Positions 1 to 8,580 are shown, counted from the stretch's first letter. The stretch: 64,000 bases of DNA from Peteryoungia rhizophila (GCF_004912145.1 NZ_STGT01000004.1:496001-560000); one strand, 5' to 3'. Numbers and translations are program-made. Notes: generated by a model not told the origin, from the letters alone.

Positions 1-413
1 CGGAAACCGTGCTGAGACAGAAACGTCTCGAACAATTTCGCATCACCCAATTCGATCGCCACGCTGAAGAAGCAAACCTCGGCCTGCTTCTCACTTCGAA
101 TTGATCCCCAATCAACCAGAACAGCCTGCTTGCCGTCAATTTCATAGCAAGGATCCGGCAGTATTTTCTGACGAGCATTGGCTTCATCGTCAGCGAATAC
201 ATCGAACCCTGCAGGGGTACTGCCTACCTGAGTTGAGAGAAGGTAAGTCCGCTGCGAGCGAGAAGCCACTTGGCTAGATATAGCAGAATTAGGCCCTGTA
301 TAGAATATGAAGACCAGCGTGCCTACTAGCCGGACCGATAGGCGAATCTGGGATCGTCTCCGAAGGCCTGAAGGCCGCAAGCAAGAAGGATAAGGTTGGC
401 AATTTGTCTTCAT
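1..413 (-). CDS. partial hypothetical secreted or membrane-anchored protein (C-terminus beyond the window)
   Basis: An open minus-strand frame begins with ATG at 413-411 and runs without a stop to the window edge, giving about 137 residues. The N-terminus is Arg-rich, followed by a hydrophobic stretch (LVGTLVFIFYTG, about residues 33-44). This suggests a signal anchor, with the remainder outside the cytoplasm. The rest is ordinary mixed-composition protein sequence (for example EIDGKQAVLVDWGS). I recognise no family. The frame has no internal stop over 413 bases, which supports but does not prove a gene. Codon use is less GC-rich at third positions than in the moc genes to the right, so it may belong to a different accessory segment. 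The start choice is tentative because no strong Shine-Dalgarno sequence is visible. Confidence 0.4.
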   Translation of the reverse strand, partial: MKTNCQPYPSCLRPSGLRRRSQIRLSVRLVGTLVFIFYTGPNSAISSQVASRSQRTYLLSTQVGSTPAGFDVFADDEANARQKILPDPCYEIDGKQAVLVDWGSIRSEKQAEVCFFSVAIELGDAKLFETFLSQHGF

Positions 414-853
414 GCATGCCCCCACACCTCAAAATGCAACCATTAACGGCACATATGAGATCCAGCAACCTATACTTCTTGCAGGTTCAAAAATGGGGTC
501 TTGTAGGTGAAGTTGCGTAAGCAATGGAGCTGCAAAGGGGCGGCAGTCGTTCTGAGTAAAAGGAGCTTGTGGATGTAGCTGAGGTAGCTAACGCCCGCGG
601 ACAGAGCTTGCGGAGCTCAGAGTTTTAGCACCAGGCAGTTGAAGGGATATGAACCAAAGACCGTCCATGACGTCGGATGGATGCCGGCAGAAAAACTAGC
701 TAGATCATGCATCTGGTTCATTTGGGGTGTCCGGAAAGGGGCCGAAAGCGGACTGTCCGCTCTTAGGGCGGACACCAAAGAAGCGGAAGTCCGACCGCGA
801 GTGTCTGGCCCCCTTTGGGCAGGGCCAGAACCACGAGTGCATTACAAGCGGCT
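414..853. other. intergenic stretch without recognised gene
   Basis: About 440 bases between the edge gene and the end of the IolG-like gene. Frames in the second half overlap the dehydrogenase antisense and look spurious. I see no transposase, RNA gene or clear terminator. Short GC-rich inverted segments (gcggac/gtccgc) occur around 748-773. They could form a hairpin beyond the leftward moc operon, but there is no T-run to call a terminator. Confidence 0.3.
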
Positions 854-1849
854 TTACGCGAAGATTATACGTCGACCGGTCCGAACGCTTTCAAGTGCCG
901 CGTCGGCGAGTTCAAGTGCAAGCAGGCCATCTTCGCCACTGGGCGAGATTGGAGCACCGCTTTCAATTGCTGCAATGAAGCCAGCGATCTCATTAGCATA
1001 GGCCTCGGTGTATCTGGTCATGAAGAAGTCGTGGAGCGGCGGGCGGGTATAGCCGTCGGCCGTCGCGACCTCGATTGAGATGGGTCGCTGGTTTTCCGCA
1101 GAGGCAGAACCTTTCGAGCCATGGACTTCGATGCGCTGGTCGTAGCCGTAAGTGGCGCGACGGGAATTGGAGATCACCGCCTGGCGACCCGTTGGCGTTT
1201 CGAGGATGACGGTCACGCTGTCAAAGTCGCCGGCGGTCCCGATCTCTGGATCGACGAGGACAGCGGCGTGGGCGGAAACGGACGAGATCGCCTCGCCGTC
1301 CAGCAGGAACCGAGCCATGTCGAAATCGTGGATTGTCATGTCGCGGAAGATCCCGCCGGAGCGGGCGATATAGTCGAGCGGCGGCGGACCGGGATCGCGC
1401 GAGGTGATCGTGATCATCTCGACCTTACCGATGCGGCCATCATCGATCGTCTGTTTGACTGCCATGAAATGCGGATCGAAGCGTCGGTTGAAGCCGACCA
1501 TCAGTTTGGCCTTCGTCTGCTTGACCACATCGATGCAGGCTTTGACCCTGACAACGTCGAGATCGACGGGCTTCTCGCAGAAGATCGCTTTGCCGGCCCG
1601 AGCAAAGCGCTCGATCAGGTCGGCATGGGTATCTGTCGGTGTGCAGATGATGACCGCATGAATGTCGCGGGCTGCTTCGATGTCATCGATCGTGCGAACC
1701 TCGGCACCGTATTGAGCGGCGATCGATTGGGCGGCCGCCGGAAATGCATCGGCGACTGCGACCAGCTTCGCGTCAGGATTGTTACTTACAGCCTTGGCGT
1801 GCGCGCGGCCGATCCGGCCCGCACCGAGTAGAGCGAAATTCACTGTCAT
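854..1849 (-). CDS. iolG: IolG-like inositol 2-dehydrogenase (Gfo/Idh/MocA family)
   Basis: A 331-residue NAD-dependent oxidoreductase of the Gfo/Idh/MocA family, predicted to oxidise an inositol-type ring to the inosose. The N-terminus carries the Rossmann glycine motif (ALLGAGRIGRAHA, residues 6-18). EKPVDL near residue 94 carries the conserved EKP lysine. IHDFDMARFLL near 175 is the H-D-x-x-x-A-R signature shared by inositol dehydrogenases, with the catalytic His. Length matches IolG (about 330). It is the last gene of the leftward operon mocD-mocE-mocF-panB-like-iolG, 23 bp after the PanB-like gene. In this setting it probably acts on scyllo-inosamine or inositol produced by rhizopine demethylation and deamination. 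It is distinct from the second family member (mocA, 13221-14333). The family call is firm and the exact substrate is inferred. Confidence 0.8.
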   Translation of the reverse strand: MTVNFALLGAGRIGRAHAKAVSNNPDAKLVAVADAFPAAAQSIAAQYGAEVRTIDDIEAARDIHAVIICTPTDTHADLIERFARAGKAIFCEKPVDLDVVRVKACIDVVKQTKAKLMVGFNRRFDPHFMAVKQTIDDGRIGKVEMITITSRDPGPPPLDYIARSGGIFRDMTIHDFDMARFLLDGEAISSVSAHAAVLVDPEIGTAGDFDSVTVILETPTGRQAVISNSRRATYGYDQRIEVHGSKGSASAENQRPISIEVATADGYTRPPLHDFFMTRYTEAYANEIAGFIAAIESGAPISPSGEDGLLALELADAALESVRTGRRIIFA

Positions 1850-1872
1850 CGTCTCGTCTCCTATCGACTCGA

Positions 1873-2667
1873 TCAGCCGTTGATCATGGTTGTGAAGCGA
1901 GCAAGCTCGTCCGCTGGCACACCGACATTCTGTCGATCCGCCGGATAGGCGCCGCTTTCGACGTCCTGGCGGAACTCCCGGAAGGCGGCGATCCGCTCTT
2001 GCTGAAGGCGGTCATATTCGGCCGCGAAGTTGCGGTAGTTCTTGGCGTGGCGGGGAACGTGGCCACGGGTCTGACCGAGCACGTCGTCAGCAAAGAGGTA
2101 CTGCGCGTCACAGCCGGCGCCCGCGCCCATCGAGATCATGAAGAGTGAGGTCTTCGCGCTGATGAGTGCGGCGACCTCAGCGGGGACAACTTCGATCTCT
2201 GCGGCGAAAGCACCAGCTTCTTCCAGTGCTTGCACCGCCATCCAGATGGACAGTGCGCTGTCGGCCGTCTTGCCGACGGCCCTGAAGCCGCCGGTCCATG
2301 TGGCCTTGGAAGGGATGAGACCGACATGGCTGCAGACCGGAATCCCTTCGTCGCGTAGCCTGCGAATGATGCCGAGACTGGCCGCGCAATAGACGGCGTC
2401 ACCACCTGCCCGCATCGCCTGGAAGGCAGCCCGGAGATACTCTTCCGCCGTGACGAAGTCGCCATATTCCAGGCCGGGAACAGCAAAGACTGTGGGCGCC
2501 GCTTCACGGAAGGCAGGGCCGAGCAAGGCCGGGGGGACGGAGACCATTTCGATGCCGGCCTTCTCGGCGGCCTCGGCCTCCTCGAGTGTGACGACACGCA
2601 GCATGCTCAATTGCCGCTTGCCCTTGAGCGCCAGGATATCGGCGACGGTGGGACGGTTGGATTTCAT
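1873..2667 (-). CDS. divergent PanB-family hydroxymethyltransferase, metal site not conserved
   Basis: A 264-residue TIM-barrel protein of the ketopantoate hydroxymethyltransferase (PanB) family. Recognisable PanB landmarks are the HVGLIPSKATWTGGF segment (HxGLxPQ in true PanB), EVVPAEVA with the catalytic Glu position, and GAGAGCDAQYLFADDVLG followed by RGHVPRHAKNY. Compared with E. coli PanB, all three Mg-ligand positions appear replaced: GDSLG aligns with VPPALLG, DLPF with VPGLEY, and KIEGG with YCAAS. PanB exchanges a one-carbon unit with methylene-THF. Here, beside a demethylase and in a locus with FolD and PurU, a role in formaldehyde or one-carbon transfer is plausible, but the chemistry cannot be assumed. 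It follows mocF by 25 bp in the same operon. The family call is good. Calling it a pantothenate-biosynthesis enzyme would be unsafe. Confidence 0.75.
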   Translation of the reverse strand: MKSNRPTVADILALKGKRQLSMLRVVTLEEAEAAEKAGIEMVSVPPALLGPAFREAAPTVFAVPGLEYGDFVTAEEYLRAAFQAMRAGGDAVYCAASLGIIRRLRDEGIPVCSHVGLIPSKATWTGGFRAVGKTADSALSIWMAVQALEEAGAFAAEIEVVPAEVAALISAKTSLFMISMGAGAGCDAQYLFADDVLGQTRGHVPRHAKNYRNFAAEYDRLQQERIAAFREFRQDVESGAYPADRQNVGVPADELARFTTMING

Positions 2668-2692
2668 CGGATCTTCCTCTGGCGCCTTGCGC

Positions 2693-3913
2693 CTACAAAA
2701 GGGATTTCAGTTTGACGGAGGGGTCGGCAAGCGCTGAAGGATCCGGATGTGCCCGCCTTGCAACCAGCATTTCCGCGAGGCGAATGTCGCGCGCGACCGC
2801 TCCGCCGGGCCCAAGGCCGCTCGCCGCCAGGAGGCGTCCGTCGGCATCGAGATGGAAGAGGATTTCGGCCTCGGTCGAAACCGAGCGTGAGACCGTTGCT
2901 GTCGCGCCGTCCGACAGCCCGGCCACCTGCAGCGTCAGGTCGTATTGATCCGACCAGAACCACGGAACAGCATCGAAGGCCTCTGCCTTGCCCAGCATGT
3001 TGGCGGCCGCGACATTGCCCTGTTCCTGGGCATTGCGCCAGGATTCGAGCCGCACCCGCCGCCCTCCATAGACTGCGACCGGATAGGAACAGCAGTCGCC
3101 TGCGGCGAAGATGTCGGGATCGCTCGTCCGGAGACGGTCATCGACCGCTATGCCGTTTTCGAGAGCGAGCCCCGCCCCTGCCGCAAGCATCGTGTTGGGC
3201 TCGGCGCCGATACCGACCACGAGCGCATCCGCGGCGATCCGGCGGCCGTCGGCGAGTGCGATGCTGACTAATGTATCGTTCTCGGTGATGGTCTCGATGC
3301 CCACGCCGCAGATGATGTTCACACCCTCCGCTTGATGACGCGTCTGCAGCGCGAGCGCCAATGGCTCGGGCACACCGCGCATCAGGACCCGCGGCTGGAC
3401 CTCGATCAGTGTCACCGTGGCTCCGAGTGCGCGCCCCATGGCTGCAAGCTCCAGGCCGATGAAGCCGCCGCCGAGAATGGCCAAGTGACGGCCGTGTCGC
3501 ATGACCTCGCGAATGGCGGCTGCCTGCTCGACGGTTCTCAGAACATGGACGCGCGTCCCACACTCCAATCCTGGCAGCCGACGCGGCGAGGCGCCTGTTG
3601 CCAGGAGAAGACGCTCATAGGGAAGCGAATCCCCGTCGCCGAGTGCAAGCGTGTGGCCAGCCGTATCGATGGCCGTGACCTTGCGCCCCCGAAACAGGGT
3701 AATGCCGGCCTCTGCAAATCGGGCCTCGGCAACAATCGGCCGTACGCTTTCGGCCTCTGCACCCGTCTTCGACAAGGGCGGCCGCTCATAGGGCAGATGG
3801 GGTTCATCCCCGATCAAGGTGACGGTTCCCTGATATCCCTGCTCGCGCAGAGCAAAGCCAGCGCGCACGCCCGCCTCGCCCGCCCCGACGATCACCATGC
3901 CGGAAGAGCCCAT
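2693..3913 (-). CDS. mocF: MocF-like FAD-dependent ferredoxin reductase
   Basis: A 406-residue pyridine-nucleotide-disulphide-type reductase that would pass electrons from NAD(P)H through FAD to the neighbouring Rieske ferredoxin. The N-terminal FAD-binding motif is VIVGAGEAGVRAG (residues 8-20). The second Rossmann motif is ILGGGFIGLELAA (near 146-158). The FAD-binding IFAAGDCC motif lies near 268, followed by LESWRNAQEQG, typical of rhodocoxin/putidaredoxin reductase-type proteins. Its ATG lies 1 nt after the mocE stop, so the two are probably co-translated; an internal ATG at 3898 is an alternative start. With mocE and mocD it forms the three-component system described for 3-O-methyl-scyllo-inosamine use in Sinorhizobium (mocDEF). 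The gene name rests on family and gene order rather than on an alignment. Confidence 0.85.
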   Translation of the reverse strand: MGSSGMVIVGAGEAGVRAGFALREQGYQGTVTLIGDEPHLPYERPPLSKTGAEAESVRPIVAEARFAEAGITLFRGRKVTAIDTAGHTLALGDGDSLPYERLLLATGASPRRLPGLECGTRVHVLRTVEQAAAIREVMRHGRHLAILGGGFIGLELAAMGRALGATVTLIEVQPRVLMRGVPEPLALALQTRHQAEGVNIICGVGIETITENDTLVSIALADGRRIAADALVVGIGAEPNTMLAAGAGLALENGIAVDDRLRTSDPDIFAAGDCCSYPVAVYGGRRVRLESWRNAQEQGNVAAANMLGKAEAFDAVPWFWSDQYDLTLQVAGLSDGATATVSRSVSTEAEILFHLDADGRLLAASGLGPGGAVARDIRLAEMLVARRAHPDPSALADPSVKLKSLL

Positions 3914-3914
3914 C

Positions 3915-4229
3915 TCAGCCGACCTGAATGAAGACGCGGCCGCCTTCGACCTTGACCGGATAGGTCTTCAGGTTGACGCAGACAGGAGCCCCCTTGGCCT
4001 CGCCCGTCTTGTAGTTGAAGCGGCCATTGTGTTTCGGACATTCGATGATGTCGTCCATGACGAGACCGTCTGCCAGATGCACGTTTTCATGGGTGCAGTG
4101 GCCAGCCGTCGCATGGTAACTATCCTCCGGGCTTCGATAGATGGCGAAGCTCTTGCCGTCGTGATCGAAGCGGATGACATCCTCTTCGTCGATCTCATGT
4201 CTGTCGCAGACGTCGATCCAGGTGCTCAT
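3915..4229 (-). CDS. mocE: MocE-like Rieske [2Fe-2S] ferredoxin
   Basis: A 104-residue soluble Rieske ferredoxin that carries electrons from MocF to the membrane oxygenase MocD. The two cluster-binding motifs are visible: CTHENVHL (CxH, about residues 46-53) and CPKHNGRF (CPxH, about 65-72). There is no transmembrane anchor or oxygenase domain, so this is the small ferredoxin type. The start at 4229 is chosen because GGAGGAGAA lies just upstream. The gene follows mocD by 43 bp and is 1 nt ahead of mocF. Expression is expected to follow the divergent lacI-mocD promoter region. Confidence 0.88.
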   Translation of the reverse strand: MSTWIDVCDRHEIDEEDVIRFDHDGKSFAIYRSPEDSYHATAGHCTHENVHLADGLVMDDIIECPKHNGRFNYKTGEAKGAPVCVNLKTYPVKVEGGRVFIQVG

Positions 4230-4272
4230 CGGGTTCTCCTCCCCAAATTTTTGGTTGTCTCGGCAACCGGCG

Positions 4273-5364
4273 TTACTCCGCCGCCGGTGCCATGGCTTCG
4301 CTGTGGAAATCTTCACGGTAAGGCTTGGCCGTCATGGGCAGTTCGCGCCTGAGGAAATAGTCCTCGTTACGGAGCTGGCGCAGGAAGGCCGGGATCATCT
4401 CGCGGTAGCCGTCGAGGATCGACGGGTTTGGTGCAGGAAGATCGTCCTTGATCATCGCGTGCAGTTTCGGCAGCGCATGATACGGCACCATCGGGAACAT
4501 GTGGTGCTCGACGTGATAGTTCATGTTCCAGTAAATGAACCGGCTGATCGGGTTCATGTAGACAGTGCGGCTGTTCAGACGGTGGTCGATCACATTGTCA
4601 GCAAGACCACCATGCTGCAGGAGCCCGGTCATGACATGGTGCCAGGCACCATAGAGGCGCGGCAAGCCAACCAGCATCAGCGGCAGGATCGAACCGAGGT
4701 AAACCGCGAGCGCCACCGTCGCCACGTAGATCGCAAGCCAGATGCGAGCTGCAAAGATGGCCTTGGGCTGCTCGGTCTCCGGCACGAAAGTCTTTTCTTC
4801 GGCGCTGATGATGCCGAAGGCATTGCGCACCATGTCGACCATTGCGTACCAGGCGTCCAAGAGACCAAAAAAGTTGAGTACGAGGCGCAGAAGATCCGGG
4901 GGGCGCATGACCGCAATTTCTGGATCACGACCGACGATGACAGTGTCCGTGTGATGGCGCGTATGGCTCCAGCGCCAAGTAACCGGGTTGCGCATGATCA
5001 TGAAGCAGGCGATCTGATAGACGACCGTGTTCATCCACATGGTCTTGAAGGCCGTGCCGTGGCTGCATTCATGCCAACGGCTATCGGATGCGGACCCGTA
5101 GAGCACTCCGTAGGCAAGGAAGAACGGGATCGCCCAGAGACTGCCCCAGAAGTAGATGCCGAAGCCCGCGAACACGATCATCGACCCCAGCCAGATCGCC
5201 GTATCGCGAATGGCCGGTCCATCCTCCCGTTTCATCAGCTCTTTCATCTGCTTGCGCGGAACGTCCGTGTGGTACCACTCGGCCGCCGAAAGGCCGTTCG
5301 CCACGGCGGCCTGGGCGTCGCGTCCCAGCAGACTGTAATCTCTCTTGCTCGCTAGCCGCGCCAC
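4273..5364 (-). CDS. mocD: MocD-like membrane di-iron oxygenase (fatty-acid-desaturase fold)
   Basis: An integral-membrane non-haem di-iron oxygenase of the fatty acid desaturase/alkane hydroxylase superfamily. All three histidine boxes are present: HECSHG (about residue 98), HTRHH (about 133) and NYHVEHH (about 290). They are separated by hydrophobic segments. In the moc pathway this enzyme is thought to hydroxylate the O-methyl group of 3-O-methyl-scyllo-inosamine, releasing formaldehyde and scyllo-inosamine, with electrons from MocE and MocF. I chose GTG at 5364 (363 residues) because AGGAGG sits 7 nt upstream; an in-frame ATG at 5400 would add 12 residues. It is the first gene of the leftward operon and diverges from lacI. 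The biochemical role is inherited from the moc literature. Confidence 0.85.
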   Translation of the reverse strand: MARLASKRDYSLLGRDAQAAVANGLSAAEWYHTDVPRKQMKELMKREDGPAIRDTAIWLGSMIVFAGFGIYFWGSLWAIPFFLAYGVLYGSASDSRWHECSHGTAFKTMWMNTVVYQIACFMIMRNPVTWRWSHTRHHTDTVIVGRDPEIAVMRPPDLLRLVLNFFGLLDAWYAMVDMVRNAFGIISAEEKTFVPETEQPKAIFAARIWLAIYVATVALAVYLGSILPLMLVGLPRLYGAWHHVMTGLLQHGGLADNVIDHRLNSRTVYMNPISRFIYWNMNYHVEHHMFPMVPYHALPKLHAMIKDDLPAPNPSILDGYREMIPAFLRQLRNEDYFLRRELPMTAKPYREDFHSEAMAPAAE

Positions 5365-5463
5365 GATATCCTCCTGCCTGTCCGGTTCTCGCCGGAACAA
5401 TTCGTTTGACGAATGCCAGAAGGAATATCGCGGATTTCATTCTGCTCAATGGGGCCTTGATAT

Positions 5464-5507
5464 ATTCTATCATTTCACATCATACTGACGCTGATTAATG
5501 ATGGAAT
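5464..5507. promoter_or_regulatory. putative LacI-type operator pair between mocD and lacI
   Basis: ATTCTATCATT at 5464-5474 and its inverted counterpart AATGATGGAAT at 5497-5507 (reverse complement ATTCCATCATT) lie in the divergent promoter region. The same ATTCYATCAT element recurs twice between lacI and mocC (6571, 6593). Four copies flanking the regulator gene on both sides suggest binding sites for its product. No footprint or consensus is known to me. Confidence 0.5.
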
Positions 5508-5525
5508 GACATCAAGAGAGAGCTT

Positions 5526-6557
5526 ATGGCATCGCGCCCCACTATTGCCGACCTGGCCAAGGCAGCCAATGTCAGTGTCGCCACCGTCGACCGTGTTCTG
5601 AATGGACGCCACAAGGTACGGGAGGACACGGCAAGACGCGTCTATGATGCGGCCAACGAGATAGGTTTTCATGCCGTCGGCCTGCTGAGACAACGGGTCT
5701 TTGAAGGCTTGCCACAATACAAGCTGGGCTTCGTGCTGCAGAAGCCCGACCATCACTTCTATCAGGCCTTTGCGCGCGAGATCGAGAACGCGGTCCAGAA
5801 CCATCCCGGGATCCGTGGCAATGCGCATATCGACTTCTGCACATCGCAGACGCCATCAGAACTGGCCGACAAATTGCGGGAGATCGGCGGGCGGAACCAG
5901 GCCGTGGCGATGACCGCTCCCGATTATCCAGCGTTGTCCGTTGCAGTCGAAGAAATGAAGGCGAAGGGCGTCCCCGTCTTCTCGCTGCTGTCGGATTTCG
6001 CCTCCGGCATTCGCGAAGGCTATGTCGGCCTCAACAATCGCAAAGCCGGGCGCACCGCAGCATGGATGATCGCAAAGACGGCGAAAAAGCCAGGAAAGGT
6101 GGCGGTTTTCGTCGGCAGCCATCGCTTTCATGGTCACGAATTGCGCGAGATCGGCTTCCGCTCCTATTTCCGCGAACATGCGCCGGACTTTGAGGTTCTC
6201 GACACTTTGGTGAACCTTGAGACGGTTCAGATCACCCATGAAGCAACCCTCGACCTTTTGCTCCGCCACCCCGACCTGGTCGGCTTCTATGTGGCCGGCG
6301 GCGGCATGGAAGGCGCGATCACGGCCATTCGCGAGGAGAAACTCGGCGGCAAGCACATCGTCGTCGTTAATGAACTCACGCCGATTTCGAGGGCCGCCCT
6401 GGCAGACGAGGTCGTGACCATGGCGATTGCCACGCCGCTGGCAAACCTTTGCCGGGAGCTGGTGCAATTGATGGTGGCCGCAGTGGATGACGGCCCAGCA
6501 ACTGCACCAGGCCAGACATTTCTGCCGCTGGAGCTCTATGTTCCAGAGAACATCTGA
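5526..6557 (+). CDS. LacI-family transcriptional regulator of the moc cluster
   Basis: A 343-residue LacI/GalR-family regulator. The N-terminal helix-turn-helix reads TIADLAKAANVSVATVDRVL (residues 6-25), followed by a hinge and a periplasmic-binding-protein-like sensor domain. It contains HFYQAFAREIENAV and VGLNNRKAGRTAA, the ligand-binding-domain pattern of sugar-responsive members. It lies between the divergent mocD operon and the mocC-mocB transporter set, the classic place for a substrate-responsive regulator. The ligand is probably rhizopine or an inosamine. The original Sinorhizobium moc locus is usually described with a GntR-type MocR, so a LacI regulator is a departure. The ATTCYATCATT repeats on both sides are candidate operators. 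Confidence 0.85.
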   Translation: MASRPTIADLAKAANVSVATVDRVLNGRHKVREDTARRVYDAANEIGFHAVGLLRQRVFEGLPQYKLGFVLQKPDHHFYQAFAREIENAVQNHPGIRGNAHIDFCTSQTPSELADKLREIGGRNQAVAMTAPDYPALSVAVEEMKAKGVPVFSLLSDFASGIREGYVGLNNRKAGRTAAWMIAKTAKKPGKVAVFVGSHRFHGHELREIGFRSYFREHAPDFEVLDTLVNLETVQITHEATLDLLLRHPDLVGFYVAGGGMEGAITAIREEKLGGKHIVVVNELTPISRAALADEVVTMAIATPLANLCRELVQLMVAAVDDGPATAPGQTFLPLELYVPENI

Positions 6558-6570
6558 TGCCGAGGATGTA

Positions 6571-6616
6571 ATTCCATCATTCTAATTCTCAAATTCTATC
6601 ATGAATGACATAGAAT
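6571..6616. promoter_or_regulatory. putative operator repeats upstream of mocC
   Basis: ATTCCATCATT (6571-6581) and ATTCTATCAT (6593-6602) are followed by an inverted ATGACATAGAAT ending at 6616. Together they match the motif pair upstream of mocD. They lie about 100-145 bp ahead of mocC, where a promoter is expected, and are candidate binding sites for the LacI-type regulator. Confidence 0.5.
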
Positions 6617-6716
6617 CGCGTCATTTCCTCTTTGACGAACGTCATGAAACCTGATGATTTCGAAGTCAGCGAGCGGAGGAGGACAAGCTTGCTCGCTAGC
6701 ACATCGGGAGAATTTC

Positions 6717-7529
6717 ATGACTGCGCCCACTTTCGCGCTCAACCACATGGTTGCGCCACAGATACCGCTTGGTGCTTTTTTCAAGCTCGGCAAAACTCTT
6801 GGCATCAACCAGTTCGAGATCCGCAATGATCTCACGGACAACGCCATTCTAGACGGAACTTCCCCTCACCAGGTCCGCGAGCTTGCGGCAGGAGAAGGCG
6901 CGGAAATCATTTCCATCAACGCCCTTCAGCGGTTCAACGAATGGACGCCAGCGCGTGAGGAAGAAGCGCGAAGCCTTGCGACCTATGCAGCCGCATGCGG
7001 GGCAAAAGCCCTCGTGCTGGTGCCCGTGAATGATGGCTCCGGCAAGCTCGAAGGCGAGCGCCAGGGCAATCTTCGTGTTGCACTCAAGGGGCTGAAGCCG
7101 ATCCTTGAGCAGGCGGGCATCATCGGCCTCGTCGAGCCGCTGGGCTTTCAGATCTGTTCATTGCGCTCCAAGAAGGAAGCCGTCGATGCGATCCAGGCGA
7201 TCAACGGTACCGACCGCTTCAAGCTGGTGCATGACACCTTCCATCACGTTCTCGCTGGCGAGCCGGACGTGTTTCCGGCGATGACGGGCCTCGTCCACAT
7301 CTCCGGGGTGGACGACAGCCAAGTGAGTGTCGACGATATGCGCGATCCGCACCGGGTCATGGTGACCGCTGGGGATCGCCTCGCCAATGTGGCGCAAATT
7401 CGGGCCCTGCTCGCTCATGGCTATGCAGGCCCCTTCTCTTTCGAGCCTTTCTCGCCCGCTGTTCATGCCACGACCGATGTGGTCGGCCTTGTCAAAGGCA
7501 GCATGGATTTCATCCGCGAGACGCTCTGA
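6717..7529 (+). CDS. mocC: MocC-like sugar-phosphate isomerase/epimerase (IolE/IolI fold)
   Basis: A 270-residue TIM-barrel protein of the xylose-isomerase-like/AP-endonuclease-2 superfamily. The metal-binding residues typical of the family are visible as EPLGF (near 140), HDTFHH (near 172) and HISGVDD (near 195), with a Glu near the C-terminus (SFEPFSP). MocC is required for rhizopine catabolism and resembles inosose isomerases or dehydratases. I infer that it processes the keto-inositol or amino-inosose made by the dehydrogenases. The start at 6717 is the first ATG of the conserved protein; GGGAG lies about 8 bp upstream. It is the first gene of the rightward block, after the operator repeats. 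Confidence 0.8.
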   Translation: MTAPTFALNHMVAPQIPLGAFFKLGKTLGINQFEIRNDLTDNAILDGTSPHQVRELAAGEGAEIISINALQRFNEWTPAREEEARSLATYAAACGAKALVLVPVNDGSGKLEGERQGNLRVALKGLKPILEQAGIIGLVEPLGFQICSLRSKKEAVDAIQAINGTDRFKLVHDTFHHVLAGEPDVFPAMTGLVHISGVDDSQVSVDDMRDPHRVMVTAGDRLANVAQIRALLAHGYAGPFSFEPFSPAVHATTDVVGLVKGSMDFIRETL

Positions 7530-7645
7530 CCAGATCCCTACCCGCCCAGGAGGAGTTGGGCGTGTGGGCGAATTGCCTCCTGGGGAGGAGGCGTGCCGGC
7601 TTTCAGGGGTGTTGCCGGGCACCGCACAACATGTGGAGGATTACA

Positions 7646-8569
7646 ATGAAGAAGATCGTGGCAGGAGCCCTTCTGGGCGTGCTGATGGCATCCAGCGCAA
7701 TGGCTGGCAATATCGGCGTCTCGATGGCGAACTCCGATACCTTTCTGACGGTGCTGCGCAAGGGCATCGAGAAGGCGGCAGGCGATGCCAGCCAGCCCGT
7801 TCAGATCGAGATTGCCGACGACGACGTGCAGAAGCAGCTTTCGCAGATCCAGAACTTCATCGCATCTAAGGTCGATGCGATCATCGTCAACGCCGTCGAT
7901 ACCTCGGCAACCGCCCCGATGACCAAGCTTGCCATCGATGCCGGAATCCCGATCGTCTACGTGAACCGCCAGCCGGCAGACGTGGACGCGCTCGGTGACA
8001 AGGGTGCTTTCGTCGCTTCCAACGAAGTCGAGTCCGGCACCCTCCAGACCCAGGAAATCTGCAAGATCCTCGGCGGCAAGGGCGACATTCTCGTGATGGT
8101 CGGCGATCTGGCCAACCAGGCAGCCGTCCAGCGCACGAAGGACATCCACGATGTGATCGCGACGCCTGAATGCGCGGGCCTGAAGATCCTTGATGAACAG
8201 ACCGCCGCCTGGGATCCGGTCAAGGCTCAGGATCTGATGACCAACTGGATTGCCGCCGGGCACAAGCCGGCTGCCGTCATCGCCAACAATGACAACATGG
8301 CCATCGGCGCGATCAATGCCATGAAGTCGGCTGGTTGGGACATGAAGGATGTCGTCGTCGGCGGCATCGACGCGACCCAGGAAGCGCTCGCCTACATGAA
8401 GGCCGGCGACCTCGACGTTACCGTCTTCCAGGACGCCTTCGGTCAGGGAGCAGGCGCTGTGGATGCAGCCGTCAAGCTCGCCAAGGGTGAGAAGGTCGAC
8501 GCCAAGGTCTGGATCCCCTTCCAGCTCGTCACGCCTGAAAACATGGATCAGTTCGTCACCAAGAACTGA
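7646..8569 (+). CDS. mocB: MocB-like rhizopine-binding periplasmic protein
   Basis: A 307-residue ABC-transporter substrate-binding protein of the ribose/inositol-type periplasmic-binding-protein family (pentose/hexose cluster). It has a short Sec signal peptide (MKKIVAGALLGVLMASSAMA, cleaved near residue 20). The mature part begins GNIGVSMAN. NRQPADVD and NNDNMAIGA are typical ligand-pocket regions of this group. RBS GGAGG is 7 nt before ATG 7646. It is followed by a strong hairpin and then by its ATPase and permease. By order and family it corresponds to MocB, which binds scyllo-inosamine-type rhizopines. myo-Inositol binding is the main alternative. Confidence 0.85.
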   Translation: MKKIVAGALLGVLMASSAMAGNIGVSMANSDTFLTVLRKGIEKAAGDASQPVQIEIADDDVQKQLSQIQNFIASKVDAIIVNAVDTSATAPMTKLAIDAGIPIVYVNRQPADVDALGDKGAFVASNEVESGTLQTQEICKILGGKGDILVMVGDLANQAAVQRTKDIHDVIATPECAGLKILDEQTAAWDPVKAQDLMTNWIAAGHKPAAVIANNDNMAIGAINAMKSAGWDMKDVVVGGIDATQEALAYMKAGDLDVTVFQDAFGQGAGAVDAAVKLAKGEKVDAKVWIPFQLVTPENMDQFVTKN

Positions 8570-8580
8570 TGCTACGATAA

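Noticed and set aside
1121-1831. 236-codon plus-strand frame opposite the IolG-like gene
   Set aside because: It is the antisense shadow of a well-supported dehydrogenase and has no motif or RBS.
4174-5355. 393-codon plus-strand frame opposite mocD
   Set aside because: His/Arg/Asp-rich shadow of the membrane oxygenase gene; all three histidine boxes are on the other strand.
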